64,000 nt of DNA from Apostichopus japonicus. Its lineage: Eukaryota > Echinodermata > Holothuroidea > Aspidochirotida > Stichopodidae. Position 1 is the stretch's first letter. Each line of letters starts with the position of its first letter. Shown in pieces: positions 43,901-55,555 of this stretch. The notes beneath the pieces are model-generated. The model ran no database searches. It was not told the origin of the DNA and saw only the letters and a list, made by a program, of their open reading frames with translations. The translations under genes were made by a program, and so were the position numbers. The stretch covers positions 11,195,984-11,259,983 of the forward strand of contig NC_092564.1 of assembly GCF_037975245.1 (NCBI RefSeq), given 5' to 3'.

Positions 43901-45894
43901 AGAGTATCGTCGCCAGGCAGAACTGAAAGAGGAAGAAGAATTTAAGCAACAAGTAAGTAATCTTTCTTTATTAAACTGGAATTACAATGCCTGTCACATT
44001 AGAGCAGTGGCGGGTCACCTTTACCTAGAGGGGGAGGCAAATATTTTAAAACGTAGGCAATTTGGGTGGTAGGCAATTTGACACTTATCTTAAAGAGGGG
44101 AAAAACTATGCCTCATTGTTAGTTGGAACGTGAAGTGAACTAGGGATGCAATTGACAGGGTTGTATAATAACTACTGGAGACACAGTGGTTGGGTATGCA
44201 ACCCAGCTTTCGTCTTTGACATAACTTGAGCTGACAAACTAGTGTCCAGAATACATGAGCCATTTTCTGCCAAATTTTATATGTTACAGAAGAGTTTTTT
44301 GGTTCTCAATGACTGCTTACAGGAAATACGATTATTAAAAACAAAATACGAGTAAAATAAATACTTACACATGAAATGGAAAATGGTGGTTTCATATTTA
44401 TGCAATAAGAATTTGTACACAATTAACGTATAATGGATCCAATACAGCATTGGAATTTGCTTTGTTTCTGTTGTAAATTGAAATGTAATAATCATTTCAT
44501 AAAACCTTAACAGTGCTCAAGAAATAAAACTATAATCATATTCTGCTGCCCATTTCTAGTTCTATTTGTGTTCCTACTGAAGCTAAATGAAATCTCTGTG
44601 TATTAACTTTCCAGATGCTGTCCAAGTTTGCGGAAGACGATCGCATCGAGCAGATGAATGCCCAGAAACGGCGCATGAAGCAGCAGGAGCACAGGAGGGC
44701 AGTAGAACAGCTTATCGATGACCGGCGTGCACAGTTCGCCAACGATCGCGCAAGGGAACTCCAAGAGAGAGAAGAGCAAGAAGCACTCGAACGACTTCGT
44801 CTGCAAATCATCGAAGAGGAACGGAAGAGACTCCTGCAAGAACACGCCTCTAAATTACTTGGTTATCTTCCTAAGGTAAGTGCCCCATTGAATTTGAGTG
44901 AATTTTGTCGCAGGGAAATGCATATGCTATGTTGGTAATGTCTGTGCCTTTTTATCATCCTTTTCAAGGAGCAAACTCTAACCTGTGCAAAAAAAGCGCT
45001 CTCAGGTTATCATTATTTTGTGGTCCCACTGACCAGGTAGAGAGTAGATATGCAGAGAGTAACATTCACTAGGAGATTACTGACTAGTATTTAAATATCA
45101 CTAGAAACATTCATTTATCATTTTCTGGCAAAGTACAAGGATTCTTACAGAGTGATTTAGTCAAAGGGTGGCTTAATTTGAAGCCAACTGTCCCATTGAA
45201 GTCTCAGGCATAAGTCTTTTCAGCAGAATATCTTCCAAGACATGCTCTTACCGGGACATCAGACAGTGAACAGTGTAACTCTAGGTACAATGATTAAGAA
45301 TGGTCAGTCTGTATATACAGACCTACTAAAAGTAGAGGCATGTAACCTAATAGCTGCCTTACTAAACTGAATCTAGTATGCATATTCAACAATTCACAAA
45401 GGGGTAGGTTTCTGTGAAGAAGTAATCTTTTACATTTTGCCCATTGATATCACATCAGAAAAGATCAAATTATGGAATCAAGATTTTGAGGAATGTGATT
45501 AGGTCATAAGCTTCGTAAGGTAGCAACATCCGAAAGAAAATTCATTTCTATGATCAAAAGAATATATTCCTGCCCCATATGTACTGATATGAGTTGCTAA
45601 CCTAAATCTTATATTGATTGATTTATCTATTTATAGATAATAAATCTATTTATACTGCTCATACTGTCAGCACAAGCACTTTAAGCATGACATGAGTTTA
45701 TGAAGGGAAAAAAATCGCAACTGGGTGTGGAGTTGGTTTCTTCTGTCACTGAATATTCATAATTTCAACTCCTCTTATTTGCCATCCAGGGTGTTATTCG
45801 AGACCAGAGCGATCTGGAACTTTTCGATGACGATTTCAAGAAGCGCTACACTGAGAGACAGACGGACTTTTTTGAGGAAGGAGATTGGAAATAA
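34913..45894 (+). CDS. MNS1: Meiosis-specific nuclear structural protein 1 (MNS1), eight coding exons
   Basis: Exons 34913-34915, 36002-36220, 36781-37011, 39782-40011, 42587-42803, 43722-43952, 44615-44875 and 45790-45894 join to 498 aa (human about 495). All introns are GT-AG; only intron 4 is not phase 0. MNS1 is a long coiled coil inside the doublet microtubules of motile cilia and sperm flagella, linked to outer-arm dynein docking. The whole chain is Glu/Arg/Gln-rich helix. Diagnostic stretches in order: RRNLTHAQQERQ (about 5-16), NSLELRELEAQLKAGYMNRE (about 117-136), EKLMIDEIVRKIHEED (about 210-225), MLSKFAEDDRIEQMNAQKRR (378-397), LLGYLPK (458-464), then GVIRDQSDLELFDDDF. Exon 1 supplies only the start Met, spliced to ACC at 36002. 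A frame starting at 35948 would add 17 unrelated residues and bypass the acceptor, so it is less likely. Confidence 0.95.
36288..36379. repeat. Inverted repeat in MNS1 intron 2
   Basis: Arms of about 31 bp, 36288-36318 and 36348-36379, are complementary apart from two differences around AAATTTGCAAATTT. The spacer is 29 bp. It starts 68 bp after the exon 2 donor, so it would form a hairpin in the pre-mRNA near the splice site. Possibly a small MITE. Confidence 0.75.
37012..39781. other. MNS1: MNS1 intron 3
   Basis: 2.8-kb intron, phase 0, GT at 37012 and AG at 39780-39781. It contains a 154-codon plus frame at 37209-37673 with no recognisable domain, TAGGCCTA-rich sequence near 38290-38340, and the LINE relic at 39206-39583. 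Confidence 0.7.
39206..39583 (+). pseudogene. LINE reverse transcriptase C-terminal fragment
   Basis: Open plus-strand frame of 125 codons in MNS1 intron 3, reading FNSMVLPHITYAVPVWYHF, then LRITKFLKYISKIL, then LLKYRIHFFRNSLIYRAA before the stop. The order (LP-H-TYA-VW, basic helix, FFRNSLIYRAAI end) is that of the C-terminal region of non-LTR reverse transcriptases. The catalytic domain is absent. Sense to the host gene, 198 bp before exon 4. Confidence 0.75.
40374..41390 (-). pseudogene. LINE ORF1-type nucleic-acid-binding protein, decayed
   Basis: Antisense in MNS1 intron 4. From 5' to 3' on the minus strand: a Lys-rich leader with KDVSKELFDSSDFDTML, a coiled coil (EEQEKQEAKIFDLEQNLEKR), an RRM entry ALEQYSRRNCLRIFGLP, a DRSHTIGQAPV segment, and a C-terminal domain ending AWTKDGKIFALIQDERK. 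This order is that of L1/Tx1-like ORF1 proteins, which bind the element's RNA. The coiled coil and the leader are in different frames (shift near 41155), and there are further breaks between 40750 and 40960. No ORF2 follows. Confidence 0.75.
42874..42935. repeat. Inverted repeat in MNS1 intron 5
   Basis: 24-bp arms (42874-42897 and 42912-42935) around AAACCAAATAAATCACGACA, one mismatch, 14-bp loop. It starts 70 bp after the exon 5 donor, much like the intron 2 hairpin. Confidence 0.8.
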
Positions 45895-46266
45895 CCTCTT
45901 AAATCAATTGCACCTCCTCAGACCGTCAGATCAGGTCAACCTTCTGTACCGCTGTTTATTGACAAATTCCATGAGAGAACTCTATTTCCCTTTTGTTAAA
46001 TCATCAAAGTCCATCAGATGTAAGACATTAAACATTAAAAGCGATATTTGACATTTGTACTGAGTAGCTTGTGTCATATCTGTGTATATTCTATTTCTTA
46101 TCGTCCAGTTTGAAATTTGTTGGTCCTTTTTTTTTGTGCTAAAACTTTTAGAAAATTATCAGCTATTATTAAAGTTAAGGAGCACAGTAATTAAAATCAT
46201 CAGTTATTATAAGGAATCCAGTAACATATGGAGTATGAAAATTTAAAGACATGTGCCTAGTAAAGT

Positions 46267-46272
46267 AATAAA
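46267..46272 (+). other. MNS1: Candidate MNS1 poly(A) signal
   Basis: AATAAA 373 bases after the MNS1 stop codon, the first exact copy downstream of it that I found. An ATTAAA occurs earlier, near 46168. Confidence 0.4.
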
Positions 46273-46643
46273 TATTGATTAATATTATATTCTACAGACT
46301 ACACCTGGTGTGGAATAAGTGATATCTTATAGATACATATGCTGATGGAGGTTATTGGTAGCACTGATGTAAAAATCTTATTGGTAATGAAAATCTGTTT
46401 GTTGCACAATGTACTTTTGTATGCACCTAAAAAACAAACTTACCAAATATATGCATTTAGAAACACCTGTTACCAATGTATGCATGTAAGAACATCTTCA
46501 CCAAATGTGTGGTGGCTATTTATTAAATGACTCAAGATTAATCTTAAAATTGCTTTGATTCAATGCTGTTATATTGACATTCAGTTTGTAAACAACCTGG
46601 GATACCGTACTCAATTGTAAATTGACTGATGGAACGATGTTAC

Positions 46644-46966
46644 CAATGGCGTAGGAACCGGGGGGGGGCTGGGGGCGCCAGCCCCCCCAGTGAAAAATTT
46701 GGGGGGAGGGCGGAAGTATCATTCCGCCCCCCGCTCCGCAAGTCAGAAAACCACTTTTGCATTTAAGGCCAGGTGAAAATGCAAAATTCTTTACAAAATG
46801 GAGTGGGAGTTGAAGTGTGCTATATTGCACCAAATTGCATCTGAGGCCACCTGGAAATGCAAAATAATTCCAAAGGGGAGGGGGACACCCCCTCCCCTTA
46901 GACCCTCCCCCAGGCTGGCCATCAGTCTTCAGCCCCCCCACTCAAAAGTACCTTCCTATGCCACTG
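46644..46966. mobile_element. hAT-type MITE 3 with 8-bp target duplication
   Basis: 323 bp. Left end CAATGGCGTAGGAACC and right end CCTTCCTATGCCACTG are inverted repeats, flanked exactly by GATGTTAC (46636-46643 and 46967-46974). Very C/G-rich subterminal runs. CAGTGGCGTAGG-type ends are common in hAT families. Frames inside (141 codons minus, 63 plus) are Gly/Pro-rich artefacts of these runs. Confidence 0.88.
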
Positions 46967-47655
46967 GATGTTACTGTAGTACACCATAACTTGCATAGGC
47001 AAATAAAGATATGTATTATTCCATTAAAATTTGTGGGACACAAAAGTTTATGTTTGACAGCAAACAGTTCTTTTCTTGCAACTTGAACTGACGAATGGTT
47101 GAATCCAGATATATCTCTGAGTTAGATTGAACAGGATCAATCAATCAATGTCATGAGCTCTATGAATACTAATTCCATAATCCTGCTCTCTGTTACTTTG
47201 AGATTAACCAAAGATGTAGATGTTGTACTATGTATGATATCGAAACTGGGGGGGGGGGTGGGTGGGTTTCGGGAACGTCACATGTCACATTTTGTTGACA
47301 TTTAAATATTAGCTACTGCCTAAACCTGAGTTTGGTACAGGTAAGTAGTGGTAACATTTAGCATGCTATGCACTGCTATTTTGGTAGTAATTGTCCGGTC
47401 CATGGACCACTTCCTTCCAAGAAGTCCTGGAATTGGCTTGGCTGTTTTTGTTTCAATCAATTCCAGTAGTAAAGACTTTACTAATAACAGTCGGTGTTAT
47501 GATCAGACACTGTCTTGATAAGATTACTTTCGTTTCTATTCAGATTGATATATTTTTTCCTTCCATTTATGAGGCCTTTCCTCCGCCCACCAAGTCAGAA
47601 TGTGCCTAAATAGATGCTTACTTCATTAAATCTCATCGTCTCAAGCGTTTTCATT

Positions 47656-48026
47656 CAGTGGCTTAGCGTCCATACAGTCAGGGGGCGGATGCCCCCCTAA
47701 CGGACTCAAATGGACTGCTGGCGCCCTTTTCAGCTCTTTTTACTTATTCGCGATTATTGACTTTTTTATTGCGGTCTCATCTACCGATTGACATTTGTCA
47801 CATTTTGTTGGTGTAATATGGTGAAGACACCTATTTATTCTTCGTTTATCTGCAAATTAGCCAGGCCCGGTAAGGGTAATTTCCGGCGATCTAGGGAGTA
47901 TCTTTACTCAAAAAATTTCTGTACGCTACGCGTCAACCTGTGGTGGCGCTCCGCTTAGATAGTGTCGAAAGCGCCCCTACAGACCATTCTCGCCCCTCCT
48001 GACCAATACCCCTAGCTCCGCCACTG
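47656..48026. mobile_element. hAT-type MITE 4, diverged target duplication
   Basis: 371 bp. Left end CAGTGGCTTAGCGTC, right end AGCTCCGCCACTG. The flanks TTTTCATT and ATTTTATT agree at six of eight positions, as expected of an older insertion. Internal sequence AAAAAATTTCTGTACGCTAC, then TGTGGTGGCGCTCCGCTTAG, is shared with the MITE at 23316. Confidence 0.75.
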
Positions 48027-50007
48027 ATTTTATTCCCAGCTCAGCTGAAAGCGTTCAGCGTGACAGTGTTTTCACTTTGAAGGAATTTCCCGGAAGACGA
48101 AAATAGCGGGAAACTTTTCGGTACTAACAACGGGCGGTTCGTATACACCCTACAGTAAATTAGGGCTAACTACCGTTGAAATCAGTCCATTCCGAGAAAT
48201 ATTCACCGGATTTCAGGGGGAAGGGCGATAAGAGGAAAGGAAATGACGCCGTTATCCCACACATGTGTTATATTTTTCGCACTAGCAAATTGATAAACTG
48301 CTAAGAAAAGTATTGCCAATCCAAACAATGTTCTCCAATTTGAAACTTAGCTGAGCTTCTGCAGCGTTTTTGCACTTGTTTTGACTGCTGTTGTCACAAT
48401 GTGTTCCTGTGCACATCTTGGGCAGTTCTATGGACGTGAGTTGACCTTTGGAAAGATTTTATTGAGGTGACAAATTCTTAGGTCGAGAGGATACTCTAGA
48501 AAATTTAAAAGTAACTGGATTTCCAAAACTGAGCCATCTCTCGCAATTCAAGTAGATAAGTAATTGCAGTCAAGTTATCTGACCAGCTTCTCAAAGTGAT
48601 AACACTGACTACAGAGGTCTATTGTTGGAGGGGAATGAGGTGATAGGGTGGGGGGGGGGGTGGAAAGATCCTTCAACAGTTCTGCAATGTTTAACCGCGA
48701 CATTAATCAGGCAAACCATCAATTTCAGTGTTCTAAGAAACGTCAGATCAATATTTTGAGAAGTACTTCTTAGGTTCCCATTCCTACAAAAAAATTAGGG
48801 GACGGCATTGGCCATGGCTACCCACAATCATGGAAGATTCCTATAACGATGAAAATGTGAGTGTTATTTCGTTAACCACTTTTAAAATACCCCGACCGGC
48901 ATGTAAGGGGAGCTTTCATCGATTCTTTGGTCATTTACTTCTGATGTGCAACCAGGGCCTAAAGTGCACTTTGATATTTGATTTCGCGTCTCAGCGCAAC
49001 TCAGTTTACTAGTAATTCCCCCACCACCTACACCCTAATTAAGAGAAGTCCTACATATTTAGCTCTCTCTTTTTCCTTCTGAAAGCCGAATTCAAAGTGG
49101 AAAACGCGATAGCTTACTACTTTTAATAATATCTAGAACGTACAATGGTGTAACACCCTCACACTGCAGTGTAACATGTCTGCATGTACACACTTAGTGG
49201 GAATTCACTTGGTCGTATTGATTCTACAAACCGAATTTTTAAGGGCAAGATGTAAGCTATCGAAAGCAAAAAGACTTTGGATACCCGTGACACAGGATAT
49301 GGAACCATTCGCCATGTAATTGTAGAAGATATAGTGCTGTAGGAAACCATGACAGATTGTGATCGGGCGCCCCATTCTAACATGCCTCACAGCCGGTTCG
49401 TTTTTAACAAAGACAAAACATGAAAGGCTGCAAAAACGAAATCGATTTCTTGAAATCGTTTTAATATTTTATTCAGTGCCTATGTTGTTAATAGAGCCGT
49501 ATTGAAAAGTGTTATAGTTATATTTTTATCGATGGAACACAAATTTCTCTCCTTATGTAATCAGTTTACCCTATACGGCCTACCAGCACCCCACCCTCAC
49601 CCCACCTGCACCTTCTTCAATAGACACACACGTGTTAAGTATAAACTTGAACCTCCAATGCATCGTTTTAACAACAGCTTGTTTGTTCACAGAATATTCT
49701 GTGGTCACCAAATGCATCATCATGTTTATCTACAAAATAAGCCTACTATAAATATAAACATCGGGGCGGAATATATTACCGCTATTCAGGCTGTACCTCG
49801 GCAACACTATGTAACTATACCTTTATTGGACGAAATTGTTTTCAAGAGAACAATCAATAAATAGATCATTTTGAGTGAATATGGGGAAAAGGGGCTCATT
49901 CAGGCATCCATACAGATATAGACTATAGGACCTAGCGTAAGTCACGTGATGTCATTCACATTCAGGCTGATCTGCTAGTACCTGGTCCATGTGGCACCAT
50001 TACGTAA
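48027..50007. other. Intergenic, including the fucosyltransferase 3' UTR
   Basis: A G12-type tract lies near 48650. TTTATT at 49822-49827 is AATAAA on the minus strand, 181 bases past the fucosyltransferase stop, and is its likely poly(A) signal. Frames at 48830-49012 and 49502-49864 show no domain. Confidence 0.45.
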
Positions 50008-51330
50008 TTACTGTGAAGACTGTTTCTCCTGCATTGTTAAACGGTCGTAAATATGTTGGTAAGGATAGAAATAGTATGATTGCAACCAGCGATGCGTTCC
50101 ACAGACTTTACAAGAACGAAACCACGACTGGCCGTACGGATCAAATCCTTTTGTTTTCACAGGGCGTCTTCTGTGAACATAATCCAAAAGTTGACATGCA
50201 TGCTTGTCAGATTCCCAGACGGATTTATAGATTTTATGAGTTTGAACGTAGCCGTGGTTCTTCCATTCGAAATAACTCCGATAGAGAGATATGTTGGAAG
50301 CTACAGTATTGATATAATCTGCCAGGTCTTTAACTGAATTAAAGTCATCGGCATGAATAAAGGAATGAGGCGGGGCGACCCTTTCATAGTCTTCTCTGCT
50401 TGTTCCCATCACTACTGGTATTGCTTCATATTTCATTAAAGGTTCCCAAAACTTTTCGGTGATGTATTCATCGCAGCATGAATTCTCCAACGATAAGTAG
50501 AACATGTACGACCTGAAAGTGCTGAAACACCGCTTATCAAATTCATCACACCGCAAAGGGCCACATTTACCGTAGATGTCTACTGGTAAGAACCGCGATA
50601 AATCGTGAACAAAGCCAGTTCTATTCCACGTGCGTAACGGACAGTGGCTTGCTACCCAAACGATTAAATTCTCCTTATCGGTTAATTCTTTTGCACGGAA
50701 GGGCACGTTGACTGGATGCTCAAACGGTGTGAATGTACCGTAAGGAATCGGTAATTCTGAATCGGATCGAAAAGTACTCGACAAATTGAATTGGATATAT
50801 CTCATATAGAGGGGTGGCCAGACTGGTATGACATTAATTGCTGCCTCTGCTGTAGACATTAGCCATAACTGTCGAGTGGATCTCTGTTCCTGGAGTTCTT
50901 GCCAATATTCGTACCGTTCAAATCCTTTACCGTAGGTAAACATAACCACATCTGCATTCTTACACGCAGTGACGTTAAATCGAGCATTTCTGAAAATGAT
51001 TGAGTTATTCCACGTCGGGCAGTATACCTTACGAGGTAGCAGAGGAATCCGGTTATCGCGAATTGTAAATATCGCTACATCGACATCGCCAGCATTAACC
51101 TCTGTTATCTCGTTACTTAAATCTCCATATTGGACGGAATTCTTAACACGTTGTCTCAAACTAATCGCCAAATCTTTCGATTTATTATCCAGGTTGTACA
51201 TTAAATTTATTTCTTTGAAATGAAACAAAAACGATAGGAGAAAGAAACAAACTAGTAGGAATGTCTTGAGAGCAGAATCAACACATTTCTGAGCAATTCG
51301 ATGACAACATAATCCTTCCCGGAATTCCAT
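50008..51330 (-). CDS. GT10 alpha-1,3/4-type fucosyltransferase, single exon
   Basis: 440 aa, uninterrupted, usual length for the family. Transfers fucose from GDP-fucose to GlcNAc or glucose of glycans in the Golgi lumen. Type II membrane layout: 20-residue cytosolic end, membrane anchor at about 22-38 (TFLLVCFFLLSFLFHF), stem, lumenal catalytic domain. Family marks: FNLSSTFRSDSELPIPYG (181-198), WVASHC (225-230), VDIYGKCG (250-257) and the GDP-fucose-binding block FYLSLENSCCDEYITEKFW (277-295) with IPVVMG (304-309). Five N-glycosylation sequons (N108, N119, N182, N236, N346). The start at 51330 is the only Met ahead of the anchor. Intronless GT10 genes often occur as expanded families in marine invertebrates. 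Exact linkage (alpha-1,3 or 1,4) and orthology to a numbered FUT cannot be read from sequence. Confidence 0.93.
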   Translation of the reverse strand: MEFREGLCCHRIAQKCVDSALKTFLLVCFFLLSFLFHFKEINLMYNLDNKSKDLAISLRQRVKNSVQYGDLSNEITEVNAGDVDVAIFTIRDNRIPLLPRKVYCPTWNNSIIFRNARFNVTACKNADVVMFTYGKGFERYEYWQELQEQRSTRQLWLMSTAEAAINVIPVWPPLYMRYIQFNLSSTFRSDSELPIPYGTFTPFEHPVNVPFRAKELTDKENLIVWVASHCPLRTWNRTGFVHDLSRFLPVDIYGKCGPLRCDEFDKRCFSTFRSYMFYLSLENSCCDEYITEKFWEPLMKYEAIPVVMGTSREDYERVAPPHSFIHADDFNSVKDLADYINTVASNISLYRSYFEWKNHGYVQTHKIYKSVWESDKHACQLLDYVHRRRPVKTKGFDPYGQSWFRSCKVCGTHRWLQSYYFYPYQHIYDRLTMQEKQSSQ

Positions 51331-53822
51331 GATTTAGTAAATAACTGTCGCACTGCCAAAACTTGTGGTTATAAAATGGCCATTGAATTCTATCCAAATA
51401 CTGTACAACCTTTGGAACACATACAATGTGACTTTGAAGAGCAAGACTCTTTATTTATACATCTGAAATGTAGATTAAAAAAAGGAGAGAAAATAATTGA
51501 TATTGCGCATTTAAGAAATGGAGTAATCGGTATACTGATCCACCTCATTTACAAGTAAATTTACTGATATATCGTTGTATTATGCATGTGATATTGTATA
51601 TAGCTTGACATTTTCAATCCTTATAACATACTGTTCTGTAGTGTCTAACGTATATCAAATCTTAAAATTCAAGGTCCTCTCTCTGGCCACAATCGTTCAT
51701 ATGAGCTCTTATTAGCATGAAAAAACCGAACTAGATAAATCTGTTTCAAGCTGGTTAACTTAGTTATTTCAAACTGATTCGATCGAAAGATAATGACGTA
51801 ACCTGAACCGACGAGAGTGGCTAAAATAACTTAAGCTTATCATGGGTCTCGTCCAATATTAATTAGTGTCGAAACATAGAAAGAGATCGGCAGGCGCGGA
51901 TCCAGAGAGGATGTCACGCGTCTCCCCCCCCCCCCCCTCCTACCAAACAAATGTAAAAGTGTTTATTATACCACAACCACTGTGCTCACACATTGAGGAG
52001 TATGCTCTCAGCTTATTTGTAGAAAGTATATCGGCGTCCCTTGGGACCAGTGTATCGAATAAACTCTTTACAGACTATAGCCTATGCCACTTCTACATCT
52101 ACCAACAATACACTTACCACAGTTTACATGTAAGAAAGTACCGTAGAACGAAAAGAGTCCATGTTTATTAATGATGAAGAAAGCTACTCCTGGTATACCC
52201 ATTCCAATTCCTTCGAAACAAGTTGCAATTTCCTATTTTGATAAATCACAACGTGGATTTTCTTTTTCACCAAAGTGACATTCGCTGTTATATCTTCAGC
52301 CTAAAAGCTTAGGCGACATGAAGGGAATGGTTTATTATATCCGTTGATATCGGCCTACCACTGCAGCGTCTAATTCTCTGAACAGCTGGGAGATAATCAC
52401 AGCGCTTCAGTTGATGTCCCTTGCTTATAACATTTCTTCTTCAATCAATAAAAGGACAGAAAGGTACATTGGTGCTTCTTCGGTAGTTTATCAAAGAAGT
52501 GACCATGCAGTCTTATCAAAGCATCAAGTCATCCAAGAATTGCTTCCTGTAAACGCTCGCCCAGTTCCGAAGTAATGTTAGTATGGGCAACAAAGTTACG
52601 TAATTCGTACTTCAACAAGGGAACTATAATTAGACGTGTTTATCTATATTTGTAAGTTCAACGGAATATTATAGTGAGTTGCGCAACTGTGGTATCAAGT
52701 CTTGAACGAGGTGTTAAGCGGACACTCGGGCCTATGAGTTAGATTATCAGCTCCTCCCTGATGCTGAAGAGATGTAGAAACCAGGGGGAAAGGGTCACCT
52801 CCTCCCCTCCTAATATATTTTGCAAAAATAAATGAAAGAAAATATTTTGAAAATAAATTTTGGAGGATACGATGTTCCTTTTCTGACGTACTTATAGTTA
52901 TGAAACATTGGGAGATATTGTAACGTTTTGTTCAACTGGATAAAGGACAGCTGCAGCTTATAGGGTACGGGACGGTGGGAATGGATGGATGGAGGAACGT
53001 TGCTGAAAGGGCCACTTTCTGTAAATGAAATGTTCCCTTTTACAATTTTGTAATGTAAATCTCCCTTTGTTGTTTAAATGAGACCTTCTGTTAAAATTCT
53101 GTAGAATGTGCAGCCTTCTGTTTGAAGAAAATAGTAATTAAAGAGTGCCGTTTTGCTGAGAAGCGTTCAAGTCCATCACTTTTGCCGGGACTTTTTGAGT
53201 GATTCTGCACCTTCATATCACAAACGCCACTCCTGACCTCCCCTTCCCCCCATACCCCCTTCCCCCCATACCCCCAGGTCGAACTCTTAAGTTTTGCTGT
53301 AGACCTTCGCAATTAGTGCACAACTGAGTGTGTGTTCACTTGACCAGTCAATCCAGGCACGTGGGCAAGCGAGGACAGATAAACCAAGGATGGGTGGTCA
53401 ACGATTTAGTTGAAGGGTCTATGAAACTTGAAAAACTTCCTGAAATGTTGTCGAAGGCTATACATATACAGAAAACAGCGTTGAATCTGAATAGGCATAT
53501 AGAGAAGTAGATCTGCGTTAACCTTTACTCCACTTGTTGGTAGACATATACAGCTACGACATGCTGAGCAGAATCTCTAATAAAGAGGTATTGAAAATTT
53601 TATCTTAAAAATCAATTTCCAGCAATTGCATCAGTTTTAAAAATTAAAAAGTTATTATTTTCTTTACTTACTTACTTACTTATATTCCGGGATTTTTTTT
53701 TAAACTAAATACTTTTTCAGCTCCATTTGTCATACACCCTCATATAAATTGATAACAATTCACACGAAGTATGTAAAACAGACAGACCTTGGCGATCAGA
53801 TGTAAGCAAACAAATTTTTTAT
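51331..53822. other. Intergenic upstream of the fucosyltransferase
   Basis: Unique AT-rich sequence with a C13 tract near 51925 and a CCCCATACCCCCTTCCCC duplication near 53248-53275. No TATA box or initiator is obvious before 51330. No gene is supported. Confidence 0.45.
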
Positions 53823-53889
53823 GGAGTGTTAGCTCAGTGGTTAACACCGGTGCCTTCCTGTCATAAGGTCCCCGGTTCGAGACACTCCA
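53823..53889 (+). pseudogene. tRNA pseudogene or tRNA-derived fragment
   Basis: GGAGTGT at 53823 pairs with ACACTCC at 53882-53888 (7 of 7). The A box TAGCTCAGTGG and B box GGTTCGAGACA are both recognisable. About 67 nt in length: the 3' half of the T stem is missing between GTTCGA and the acceptor strand, and the anticodon arm (CCTT/AAGG) leaves an eight-base loop. A few bases were deleted from an ordinary tRNA or SINE head, so it is not expected to be functional. Confidence 0.6.
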
Positions 53890-55555
53890 AGATTAATGTA
53901 TGTCGTCCAGTTACAGAGTTGTTGACAATTTACAATTCATATAATCATGGACGTTAAATATGAATCTAAGAGATTGACTTCGGTCAGCTTACGGCTTTGA
54001 TAAGCCAATGAGGCTTTTTCGTGAGTTCCTGCTTGCAGGAGGATCTAAATTATAAAATACTGTCACCTTGCAGAATGCCCATTGTTACAGCATTTTAACA
54101 TTCCAAATGTAATACAAGGAAGCTGGAATACTCAGGAAGTCAGATATCTATAGCGTCCTGGAATGACAAGTATAAGAACCTTTAACCTCGTTTGATAGAG
54201 TCGGTGATAATCACCTGCAAAAACTCTAGGACACTTTCAAGCTGCAGTTTCCGTTTAGTCAGCATTGGCCGACTTCAAAATTAACCAGAATGCTGCACAT
54301 AGTACAGAAACAGACCCACTCTGCGAATGTTCAAAATATTTAAGACAACCCAAAGCAGGTGTTTAAACCGAGTTTTATAGTTTATTATTATTATTATTTA
54401 TTTATTTTATTTTTAACTCTAAACCAAAATTCCATGATAGCAATATATTTCATTAACTGTGACAAATCATGTTTCATTTAAAGTAGTCAAAAGAAAGTAA
54501 TTTTTGTGACATTCTCAAGGTTGTTTCTGAAAGTCGTTTAGCTCCACATATGGCAAAAGTTTGGGTTAAATATGAGGCGACGAATCGGAATGTTGAGAAT
54601 TTTATGATATTAATTATCTGCTCATTATCCATGCATCATTAAATGCAAAACAAATCAGAGAAAACATCCCAATATGATCAATTTACTTTCTTGTGTGAAA
54701 TAATACTCGATTGGTTTGAGCCTGATCGCCAAGTTCCAAACTCAAAGACTGTTTTGATATAAAAAGTGCGAACTTTCTCCCACAGTTCATTTCATCTGAG
54801 TTTATAGAAGGAATGCATAATGCGTTTTGTTTGTGGTGGATTAATGTACCAATGGGGTTCTTAACAGCCGGCTCGAGGCCCAACGCTCGGCCCGTGAAAG
54901 ATTTCATCCTGCTTAGTCGTAAAGAAGCATTGACCCTTAATCTTGTACAAATCGCTGGTATGTGGACCATTAAGGGTACAGTACGCTTGAGTGGCTATGC
55001 GGACCGTTAAGGGTGCAGTATAGGCTTGAGCGCCCTATACAGGACTACCCTGCATATTGCTCTAATGTTAGATAGGAAAAGTGAGACTTGAATTCTGTCT
55101 GATCCGCGGCCAAACTTGCATCCGATGTTTTTACTGTGGCGCTCTTAACAAATTGAGAACCCTTGATGTATATACCTTATATGTATTCTACAGCTTATAA
55201 AGTACGTAATTCATAATGCATGAACGAATTGCAAACATCTACATACCTTTAATTAAGTTATCGTGAAAGTTATCAGAGGTTCTGAATTCTTATTCATTTA
55301 TCGACAAGGACTTTAAAGGTTATAAGGTAAAACGTGATATACCCCCCCCCCCCCCCTCCCCTACTCGTCGTAGGCGATTGTAATAAATGGAAGCATACCA
55401 CAAAGATTATGCTCAACCCCCAATATGTTCACTCTCATAATAAGTGTTTAGGAACACCTATTGCAGTGTATTTGCTTTTCATATTATATTTAAAAATAAT
55501 CAAATGTTTATGCTTCTATGTTAAGAAACTAAATCAGCAAAGATGATATGAATCA
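53890..55555. other. Non-coding, no recognised feature
   Basis: Contains (TTA)n near 54387, a short tandem GGACCATTAAGGGTACAGTA / GGACCGTTAAGGGTGCAGTA pair (54963 and 55003), and a C16 tract near 55340. No gene is supported. Confidence 0.45.

Noticed and set aside
46516-46941. 141-codon Gly/Pro-rich minus-strand frame
   Set aside because: It is produced by the G/C runs of the hAT MITE.
54683-55010. Overlapping frames on both strands (95 and 65 codons)
   Set aside because: No domain, no splice signals, and the two strands contradict each other.
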